39,365 bases of DNA, taken from Clostridiales bacterium. GTDB taxonomy: Bacteria; Bacillota; Clostridia; Lachnospirales; WQUN01. The notes beneath the pieces were generated by a model. That model was not told the DNA's origin and did no database searches. It saw only the letters and a list, made by a program, of their open reading frames with translations. The stretch is taken from the NCBI GenBank assembly GCA_031270945.1, contig JAISWZ010000100.1:1-39365 (forward strand), written 5' to 3'. Both the position numbers and the translations under genes were made by a program. Position 1 is the stretch's first letter, and each line of letters starts with the position of its first letter. Shown here one piece after another: positions 23,182 to 31,600 of the stretch.

Positions 23182-23217
23182 AAGCGTCACCTCCAGCCAA
23201 ACGAATTGCAATCCCAA

Positions 23218-23247
23218 ATTTTATTTGCGAGCGTCGCACTTTGTCGA
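23218..23247 (-). promoter_or_regulatory. Promoter of the MORN lipoprotein
   Basis: On the minus strand TCGACA (five of six to TTGACA; plus-strand 23242-23247) and TAAAAT (five of six to TATAAT; plus-strand 23218-23223) are 18 bases apart. The predicted start near 23211 leaves a 30-base leader with the Shine-Dalgarno sequence. Confidence 0.5.
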
Positions 23248-23738
23248 ACGCTCAAAGCGTATCTTTGGAGGTCCAAAACCTGCGCTTAAAAATGCTTTTG
23301 AGATAGCCCTCACTATATTCTAAGGCTTCATGGCTTAAAGTCAATTGATTGAAATGGCCTATAAGCTCAAGAATCCGGCTTTTTTTGTGGAATCTCAGTT
23401 AATTTTTAGAAATCATTTGCAATCTTAGCAGCGCTCAACCGGGGAAAAACCCGCTTTTTCGCGGTGTTTTGCCTTTGGATTTTTGTGATTTGGGAATATT
23501 TAGAATCTGCCAAGATCCAGCAATTTATCACAAAAGACAGAAAACCCCATAGCAGTAATTTGCTTTTTTTGACAATTTTCTTGAGCGATTGCCAAGGTTC
23601 TGGCGCATATCTCAAATCTTCGTTTAGAAGCCAGTCGGACTCGCTTACGCAAGGATAAACCGGCTCTGGAAAAGGCAAGCAAAGACTTCTATAAGAACCT
23701 TTGGAGCCATAAATTTAATTTCACGCTATGCTCTAACA

Positions 23739-23771
23739 GCCAAGGCCCCAGGTGTTTCCTGGGGCCTTGGC
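23739..23771. terminator. Probable terminator downstream of the NUDIX gene
   Basis: A perfect 14-bp stem GCCAAGGCCCCAGG/CCTGGGGCCTTGGC with loop TGTTT. It lies 62 bases past the NUDIX stop codon. The U tract is poor on both strands, so termination strength is uncertain. Confidence 0.5.
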
Positions 23772-23798
23772 ATATTAAAAGCTTTGGTTTCTCTCATA

Positions 23799-23825
23799 GA
23801 GCTTTTTGAGCTTTTTGAGCTTTTA
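23799..23825. repeat. 9-bp tandem repeat, three units
   Basis: GAGCTTTTT repeated three times, the last as GAGCTTTTA, directly downstream of the NUDIX stop codon. It is another example of simple sequence just past a stop codon in this window. Confidence 0.75.
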
Positions 23826-23832
23826 GGCTCTC

Positions 23833-24303
23833 TTATTGCGCACCCTGCCTCTTCTTTGCGGCCTCCACAAAATCATTGATCGGCTTTTTGCATAGGCGAG
23901 CCATGTTCTCTGGAAGATCGTCAAAATCAAACCACTTGAGCTCAAGCACCTCATCTTCCTGAAGCGCGAACTCTCCGCTGAAATCCTCGCAAATCCAGTA
24001 CGCTATGACAAGACAGGCCTTGTCTCCATTAGGATAGGAGCAGACGAAATCCTTGCCTGAATACAAGCCGAAAAACTCCAAAGAGTTCGCAACAAGCCCT
24101 GTTTCCTCGAAAAGCTCCCTTTTCGCGGTTTCCTCGAATGTCTCCCCAATTTCCATTGATCCGCCATGGTCAGCCCATTTGCCTGAATCCTTGCGCCTTT
24201 GCAACAGCAGCTTTCCGCCCTTGGTGACAAACACGCCCGAGCAAGGAAGCATCAATGTGTCATGGCCTACCTTGGCCCTCATCGCTTCGATGTAGCTGTT
24301 CAT
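23833..24303 (-). CDS. NUDIX hydrolase
   Basis: A 156-residue NUDIX pyrophosphohydrolase, which cleaves a nucleoside diphosphate linked to another moiety. The NUDIX box Gx5Ex7REUxEExGU is complete from G48 to L70 (GSMEIGE ... RELFEETGL), so Mg binding and catalysis should be intact. WADHGGSMEIGE and the WFDFDDLPENM segment resemble MutT/ADP-ribose-type branches, but the substrate cannot be told from sequence. GGAGG lies about ten bases before the ATG at 24303. It is monocistronic, with its own promoter and a hairpin downstream, so a housecleaning role is likely. Confidence 0.93.
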   Translation of the reverse strand: MNSYIEAMRAKVGHDTLMLPCSGVFVTKGGKLLLQRRKDSGKWADHGGSMEIGETFEETAKRELFEETGLVANSLEFFGLYSGKDFVCSYPNGDKACLVIAYWICEDFSGEFALQEDEVLELKWFDFDDLPENMARLCKKPINDFVEAAKKRQGAQ

Positions 24304-24357
24304 GATTCAACCGCCCTCCAGTTTCTAAAGCAAGGCTTGCTTAGTGCATATGGCAAA

Positions 24358-24386
24358 ATTAAAACGCCAATTCCGAGAATAGCCAA
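24358..24386 (-). promoter_or_regulatory. Possible promoter of the NUDIX gene
   Basis: Minus-strand TTGGCT (plus-strand 24381-24386) and TTTAAT (plus-strand 24358-24363) are 17 bases apart, with four and five of six consensus matches. The start of transcription would fall inside the half-element at 24344-24360. Confidence 0.4.
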
Positions 24387-24728
24387 AAAGTCTTTTAAGG
24401 CTTAAGCTCGAAGGATTAAGTTCAAAGGCTTAAGACTGCGTTTCACCCATGCCCGCGAGCGAAAGCACGAAATGCATTTTTCTGAAGCATTCGAGTATAT
24501 TTTATCGCAAACAGCGGGGCTATTCAAGCTGAAAGCCGTGAACGCGCTTTGATATGCACGTTGGTGAAAAGCGCGGCTCTTTTCGCTCGTTTTAAAATAT
24601 CCGATATAAACCACTTGAAATATTTTCGCAAAATTTTTAATCGAGCATTTGCGCAACCCCGAAAATTCTTGCGAAAAGGCCAAGATTTTAATGAAAGCCG
24701 CAAAATCCAATCACTTGAACGCGGTGAA

Positions 24729-24793
24729 AATTTGCATAGATATTTTCCAACTGCAAATACTTTCTATGTTCCCACTATCAAGCGCTTGTCTTG
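24729..24793 (+). repeat. 65-bp interspersed repeat, copy 1
   Basis: It starts AATTTGCATAGATATTTTC and contains GCAAATACTTTCTATGTTCC. The same sequence with about six differences is at 32977-33041. The first 30 bases have inverted ends ATTTGCA/TGCAAAT, so the unit can fold. Confidence 0.75.
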
Positions 24794-24891
24794 CAAATGC
24801 CAGCGAGAGGCATTTGCGCCGGCAAAAAGCAAGCCCCCTATCCACGCAGGATTGGAGGCCATTCAATAAAAGCCGCAAGACGCTTGAAAGC

Positions 24892-25200
24892 TTATTCTTT
24901 TACAAACTCCACTCCGTCTATGAAGACTGAATTGCCTGATCTGCTGAAGCTTTTCTCCAGCGTAAGCTTGGCGCCAAGAACTTCATAGGTTATGGCTATC
25001 TTGTCTGACTTTACCTCGAATGCGCCTGAAATGTTCAAGCCAAACGCGGAAAGCGAGAGTGTCTTGTCTTTGAAGAAAGTTACGGTCTCGGGAATCAGTG
25101 TCCCCTGGGACTTGTACGCCCCGCTCAAGCCCTCTGAGCAAGCTGAAACAGAGAGCAAAAGGCAGGTTGCGAGAATCGCGGCCAGAAGTCTTTTGGCCAT
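24892..25200 (-). CDS. Small lipoprotein of unknown function
   Basis: A 102-residue protein with a typical lipoprotein signal: KR near the start, a hydrophobic core and the lipobox LSVSAC with the lipidated Cys at 21. The mature part of about 80 residues alternates short hydrophobic and polar segments (TVTFFKDKTLSLSAFGLNIS, YEVLGAKLTLEKSFSRSGN), which suggests a small beta-barrel or lipocalin-like fold seen in short Gram-positive lipoproteins. I cannot name the family. The ATG at 25200 is the second candidate codon; a TTG just upstream is less likely, as AAGGAGGGG lies about eight bases before the ATG. A duplicated 39-bp unit is directly upstream. Confidence 0.8.
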   Translation of the reverse strand: MAKRLLAAILATCLLLSVSACSEGLSGAYKSQGTLIPETVTFFKDKTLSLSAFGLNISGAFEVKSDKIAITYEVLGAKLTLEKSFSRSGNSVFIDGVEFVKE

Positions 25201-25222
25201 CAAAAACCCCTCCTTATATCAG

Positions 25223-25293
25223 TTCATGGCAATTCAACGTTTCACAACCATATAATATCATTTCATGGCAATTCAACGTTTCACAACCATATA
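25223..25293. repeat. 39-bp tandem duplication
   Basis: A 32-base sequence beginning TTCATGGCAATTCAACG and ending ACAACCATATA occurs at 25223-25254 and again at 25262-25293, a 39-base period. It lies directly upstream of the small lipoprotein, so it may duplicate a promoter or operator. Confidence 0.85.
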
Positions 25294-25473
25294 CGAAAGC
25301 CTGGCGGCCGTGTCTGAGAATTTCTTTTGAAACGAGCGATATAAAAATTTTATGTTCGCGATAAAAAAGCGTTGATTGCTTTCGCATTCACCCGGCAAGC
25401 TAAAGCAGCTCATTTTTATAGCGTGGATTTTGCGCACCAGGATTTTGGATGATGCCATAATCAAACTAAAGAC

Positions 25474-25513
25474 TGCATATCCCAATTCCCAAATAAAATT
25501 TCTGGGATATGCA
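25474..25513. repeat. Palindromic element, minimal copy
   Basis: Perfect 11-bp arms TGCATATCCCA and TGGGATATGCA enclose 18 bases. It carries only the outer end of the family of elements seen at 18478-18577. Confidence 0.75.
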
Positions 25514-25650
25514 TTTAGGGCATGTTCCAAGCATGCAAAAACAGGTTGACGGCTCCAGCGAGCTTGAAAACCCGGGAATTTTCACCTCTTTGGATCCAAG
25601 ATAAACCTGCTTTTCATTGCAGGTCGAACAAAATATGCCCAACTTCGGCG

Positions 25651-25674
25651 CGGGTCCGCATTTGAAACCCGCAG
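25651..25674 (+). promoter_or_regulatory. Leader hairpin of first surface protein gene
   Basis: GCGGGT ... ACCCGC forms a stem just before AGAACAAGGAGGG and the ATG. The second paralogue has the same arrangement (GCGGGTT ... AACCCGC) with the same downstream block, although the loop differs. It could protect or modulate the mRNA 5' end. Confidence 0.4.
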
Positions 25675-25689
25675 AACAAGGAGGGCTAG

Positions 25690-28600
25690 ATGCATAGCAA
25701 ATTTAAGGTCATTAACAAGACTCTGGCGTTTCTGCTTGCGCTTGTTTTCGCGTTCGCTCTTATGCCAGTCGTCACCACAAGCGCAAGCCAAGCTGGAATA
25801 GCCATAAGCCCGCCGGATTACGACCTTCCGGTAGGCGGCGTTCTTCCTTTCGTTCCGTTGCCGCTATCCCCTGAGGAAGCGGAGGATATTCCGGTTCTAG
25901 TAAAGGGCAAAAAGAAAAGCCTTCTTGGGCCACAGGCTTATGTTGCGCCTAGTGTGCCTGGAGGGACGAATTACGGATATGAGTGGCTCCGAACAGCAAG
26001 CGACAGCACGATCAATGATAACAGGTCCATTTTGCTGGGACTCTATGAATCCTTTGTTGAATTTTCTGATAAAACTTATAGTTCAACCGGCACTTTTGCT
26101 GACATGGATGACCGAAGCGACCTTGTCACCAATGGGAGCGTCGACGCTACTAGTCTAGGCCTTAAAGTGGATGTGTCGGGTACAAGCATAAACACTGCTG
26201 GGGAGAACTCAAAAAAAACAATAGCTCTGCTAAACTTGGCGTGGAGCTCTTTCATTTACGATAACCCTCAATACTACCTTTTTGACACCTTTTGGTTATT
26301 CAAAGCGTCAGGCGGTCCATCGATAGCAACTTTAACCGCGTTTATACCAACCATATCCGCGGAGTATAAAACCTACTCTGCGCGGCAATCCCTAAATGCC
26401 TTAATAGAGTCAAAGTACCAGGAGTACGCGCAACTGGCTGGAACTGTTTCAACAGAATATGAAAAAGCTCGCATTGTGCATGACAAGATATTGGCAGAGC
26501 GCGATTACTCTTTTGTAAACAACAACCCTGACACCAACGCTTACGCGCATAACATCCTTGGGGTGATGGATACATCAACGCGTGGCCCTGTATGCGAAGC
26601 CTATGCTGAAGCGTATGCCTACATCCTGCATCGTCTGGGAATTGAAGCGTCAGTGCTAGTTGGAAAGGCCTCTTCAGGAGGAAGCGGCGGAGATGGCGGC
26701 CACGCCTGGAACATTGTAAAAATCGGGGACGCGTACTACTATGCGGATCCAACTTGGGATGACTGTGAGACAATAGGCCTGTCAGGCAAATATAATGACT
26801 CTGGAAACGAAAAGAATATCATGCACTACAACTATTTTCTTGTTGGGACAGGTGACGATGTAAATTTCGGCACCACTGGAACTCAAGTTTTTACTGCGTC
26901 ACATGCGGTTGCAGACCATTCTGGCGAAAACGGCTATTACCTGTACGGCCTTCCGGCCATAGCGGATTCAAAGTCGTCAATCAGCCCCAGCACAAAAACA
27001 TGGATTAACAGCTTTTTGCAAAGAGGTGACATTTTTGATAATTATTTTATAGCATTTACTAATAAGAGAACTGATCAACTTGGAAGCGATTCCACCGCTC
27101 TTTTTACAAACGACAACGGATCGAACCTGTATGATTGGAATGCTCAAAACAACCGCTCATTCGGGGCATATACAGTTGACAGCCATTCAACCGATATCGC
27201 GGTTAATGCGCCTATGTACAAATGGGTATACAACAAAACTGGAACCGACATAACCACTATTTTTCCAAGCTCAAGCCCTGTCGACAGCAAGGACACCTAC
27301 GACATCGTTGTAGAAAAGCCTTATAAATCAGGCAAAAACAGAGCCTGGACATATGGCAAGGGCAATTACGCGGGCTTGGATTTCGGCATGGTAACATTAA
27401 GCTTCGCTGACGCGACAGCTACAGTCGCTGATGCCACCATATCAGGAAACACTGATACGGGGCTTGCGGCAGGGCAAACGGCAACTCTCACATTGGCAAA
27501 CGCCTCAGTGGCAAGAACCGGATTGTCAAATCTAGACGCAAGCGACTGGTTCACAGGATTGCCCCCCGGAATATCCGTGGTTGCAAACGGCGCGGAGCTA
27601 TCAAAAACAATAACGCTTTCTTTCTCCGGGACACCGGAAAGCGCGTCGACATCCGCGTTTGAAATCACTATACCCAAGTCGGCGCAGACAAGCGGCAATG
27701 ACTTGGCTGTCACGGCAAACGCCAGTGCAAAGTTTGAGATCGCAGATAAGACAGCTCCAGTCATTACCGGCGCCGCCGCTCCATATCCTGGCGATACAAG
27801 CGCCACCCTCAACTTTAATTCTACCGAGGCTGGAACCGGCTACTACCTGATAAAGTCAGCATCAGAGGCAGCTCCTGACGCGGATGCCATAAAGTCGAGC
27901 GACACCAGCTTTACAGTGGGTTTAGGCCAAAATTCGGTCGAAGTCGCTGGGCTTTCTGCCTCGACAGCGTACAAAGCTTACATCATTGTTGAAGACGCGG
28001 CTTTAAACAGATCAGCAGTTGCCGCAATAGAATTCACTACAGCGGCTGAGCCTGACACGACCGCTCCTGTCATAAGCGGCTTTACCCTTACGGATATAAA
28101 CCATAAAGGCGCAAAACTTGAATTTACTTCCGACGAGGATGGAACTTGCTACTACCTGGCAATTTTAGCATCGGAGGAAGCTCCTGATGCGGGCACCATA
28201 AAGTCGGCCAGCAACAATTTCGAAGCGGGGGCAAGCCAAAACGACATCATACTCACAGGGCTTTCCGCCTCGACAGCTTACAAGACTTATATAGTTATTG
28301 AAGACAAGGCTTTAAACCAATCTTCCATTGCTTCGATAGAGTTCACTACAGCAGTGGCGCCTGACGTAACCGCTCCTGTCATAACTGGCGCTAGCGCTAC
28401 AAATCTGAGCCATGATGGCGCGACGCTTGGCTTTACTTCCAGCGAAGCCGGAACTTATTACTATCTTGTTCTTCCATCAGCGGATCCAGAGGTGCCTGCT
28501 GCGGCAGATGTAAAGGCCCAGGGTGCCACTACTTCGGGATCCGCGAGCAATGGTGCGAACTCGATCAACCTCACGGGGCTTTCAGCCTCCACAGATTACA

Positions 28601-31600
28601 AAGCTTACATCGTTGTTGAAGACGCCGCAACGCCTCCAAACCTCTCAGACGTGGCATCAGTGACATTTTCTACTGTTGCCGCCCCTGTCGCGCCGTCTAT
28701 CACAACAGCCTCTCTTCCAGGTGGAACTGTAGGCGCTTTTTACAGCCAAACCCTTCTGGCAACAGGTGACGCTCCAATAACATGGACTATAACAATAGGT
28801 TCGCTTCCTGCCGGGCTTGCGCTTACAGGAGATGGCATCATCAGCGGAACACCATCAACGGCTGGAACCGGTTCATTTACAGTCAAAGCGACAAATGCAA
28901 CCGACAACGACACGCAGGAACTTAGCATCGCAATAAGTTCTGCTCCAGTTAAGCCAACTATCACAACCTCCTTCCTTGCAGACGGAACCGTGGGTACTCC
29001 ATACAACCAAACCCTTGAGGCGACAGGCACCGCTCCAATAACCTGGTCTATTGTGGCCGGAGATCTTCCAGACGGCCTCTCGCTAACGCCTGCGACAGGC
29101 GTCATTAGCGGAACTCCATTAACGGCCAGCAGCATCATGTTCACGGTTTTAGCAACAAACCCTGCTGGCGAAAACGATAGGGCACTTAGCATCGCGATAA
29201 GTCCTGCCCCTGCTAAGCCCTCTATCACAACATCCTCTCTTCCGGGTGGAATTGTAGGCACTCCATACAACCAAACCCTTCAGGCGACAGGCGATGCTCC
29301 AATAACATGGACTATTGCAGGAAATCTTCCAGACGGCCTCTCGCTAACACCTGCGACAGGCGTCATCAACGGAACTCCATCAACAGCTGGAACCAGTAAC
29401 TTTACCGTCAAAGCGACAAATGCAACTGGCGATGATACGCAGGAACTTAGCATTGCGATAAGCCCTTCCCCAGTTAAGCCAACTATCACAACATCTTCTC
29501 TTCCAGATGGAACCGTAGGCGCTTCTTATAGCCAAACCCTTGATGCAACAGGCACCGCTCCAATAAAATGGGCTATAACAACAGGTTCGCTTCCTGCTGG
29601 GCTTACGCTTTCAGAAGACGGCGTTATTTCCGGAACACCAACAGCGGCTGGGACCGGTTCATTTGCGGTCAAAGCGACAAACTCTGCCGACGACGACACA
29701 AAGGGGCTTAGCATATCAATAAGCGCGGCTTCTGTGCCTCCCTCCATTACGACATCTTCCCTTCCAGGTGGAACTGTAGGCACTTCTTACAGCAAAACCC
29801 TTGAGGCGACAGGCGACGCTCCAATAACATGGACTATAACAACAGGCTCGCTTCCTGCCGGGCTTACGCTTTCAAATGCTGGCGTTATTTCTGGAACACC
29901 AACAGCGGCTGGGACCGGTTCATTTGGGGTCCAAGCGTCAAATTCTGCTGGATACGACACAAAGGGGCTTAGCATATCAATAAGCGCGGCTTCTGTGCCT
30001 CCCTCCATCACGACATCCTCCCTTCCAGGCGGAACTGTCGGCGTTTCATACAGCCAAACCCTTGAAGCGACAGGAGACGCTCCTATAGCATGGGCTGTTG
30101 CTGGAGATCTTCCAGACGGTCTTACGCTGTCATCTACAACAGGCGTTATTAGCGGAACTCCGTCAACTGCTGGAACCAGTTCGTTCACTGTCAAAGCGAC
30201 AAACGCAACTGGCTATGACACGCAGACTCTAAGCATTGCAATAAGTGCGGCTTCGGTGGTTCCGTCCATCACAACATCCTCCCTTCCGAATGGAACAGCA
30301 GGAGTTCACTACAGCCAAAGCCTCCAGGCGACAGGCGACTCTCCAATAACATGGACTGTTTCAGCCGGAGCTCTTCCGGACGGGCTAAGTCTTGCGTCAA
30401 CAGGCGTGATTAGCGGGACTCCTGCAGTTGCTGAAACCAGCACGTTTACGGTTAAAGCGGCAAACTCTGCCGGCAACGACACCAAGGAACTTAGTGTAGC
30501 TATAATAGCGGCGCCTGTTTTGCCATCAATCACAACATCCACTATTCCTGGCGGAACAGTAGGAGTTTCATACAGCCAAAGCCTTTCGGCGACAGGCGAC
30601 TCTCCAATAACATGGACTGTTTCAGCCGGGGTTCTTCCGGACGGGCTAAATCTGACAACGGCGGGAGTTATTATAGGAACGCCTACTGTTGCCGGAAACA
30701 AAACGTTTACAGTCAAAGCGTCCAATTCTTCCGGGAGTGACACGCAAGGACTGAGCATATCGATAAGCGAAGCTCCAGTGAGTTCAGTTGCGCCATCAAT
30801 CACGACATCCTCTCTTCCAGACGGAAAAGTGGGGGCTTTGTACAGCCAAGCCCTTGCGGCGACAGGCGACGCTCCAATAACATGGACTGTTTCAGCCGGA
30901 GCTCTTCCGGACGGGCTAAGTCTTGCGTCAACAGGCGTCATTAGCGGAACTCCGTCAACAACAGGAATCAGCTCGTTCACTCTAACAGCTGAAAACTCGA
31001 GCGGCCAAGACAGCCTAGAATTAAGCTTGGCGATTAAAGAGGCTTCACCAGAGCCAGTTGCGCCGTCCATTACGACATCTACGCTGCCTGACGGAGCAGT
31101 AGGCGCTTCATACAGCCAAACCCTTGAGGCGCTTGGAGACGCGCTCATAGAATGGACTGTCACATCCGGCGCTCTTTCAGCAGGGCTCACGCTCTCATCA
31201 ACAGGCATCATCAGCGGAACCCCGTCAGAGGCTGGAACCAGCACATTCACTGTAGCGGCAACAAACTCGGCTGGCGTTGACAAAAAAGAGCTAAATTTAA
31301 CCATAAGCGATGGACTTGTGGCGCCAGTTGCGCCGTCAATCACGACATCCTCGCTTCCAGGCGGAACTGTAGGCTATAGATACAGCCAGGCTCTATCCGC
31401 AACTGGGGACTCGCCCATAACATGGACCATAGACGGAACTCTTCCTGCTGGGCTTTCTCTTTCAGAATCTGGAGTCATCAGCGGAATACCAACAAGGGCT
31501 GGAACAAGCGCGTTCACGGCAACAGCTTCAAATTTCGCTGGCGATGACAGCAAAAAGCTGAGCGTTACGATAAGCTCCGCATCTATCGGCGGCGGTAGCG

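Larger units (their letters stand above)
23182..23832. other. Intergenic region between lipoprotein and NUDIX gene
   Basis: About 650 bases. It holds the lipoprotein promoter (23218-23247), a hairpin (23739-23771) and a 9-bp tandem repeat (23799-23825). Open frames of 60-90 codons near 23400-23680 lack convincing ribosome binding sites, domain features or coding bias, so I see no gene here. Confidence 0.5.
24304..24891. other. Intergenic region upstream of the NUDIX gene
   Basis: About 590 bases, AT-rich in the middle. It contains the NUDIX promoter (24358-24386), a half copy of the palindromic-element end (AGTGCATATGGCAAAATT near 24344) and one copy of a 65-bp repeat (24729-24793). The open frames here do not look coding. 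Confidence 0.5.
25201..25689. other. Intergenic region between small lipoprotein and first surface protein
   Basis: About 490 bases. It holds a tandem duplication (25223-25293), a palindromic element (25474-25513), a hairpin ACCTGC/GCAGGT at about 25601-25624 and the leader hairpin of the surface protein gene (25651-25674). No gene is evident. Confidence 0.5.

Noticed and set aside
23406..23682. Open frames of 60-90 codons on both strands
   Set aside because: They overlap each other, show no family resemblance or lipobox, and have no supporting ribosome binding site.
24402..24988. Open frames in the region between the NUDIX gene and the small lipoprotein
   Set aside because: Atypical composition, overlapping frames on both strands and a repeat sequence inside; no motif supports coding.
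25590..25689. A c-di-GMP or other known riboswitch in the surface protein leaders
   Set aside because: I could not find the conserved core sequences of known classes; just a simple stem is shared between the two leaders.
28693..31584. Regularly repeated DNA that might suggest a CRISPR-like or satellite array
   Set aside because: The units are about 263 bp, in frame and coding for Ig-like domains, with no short direct repeats separated by unique spacers.
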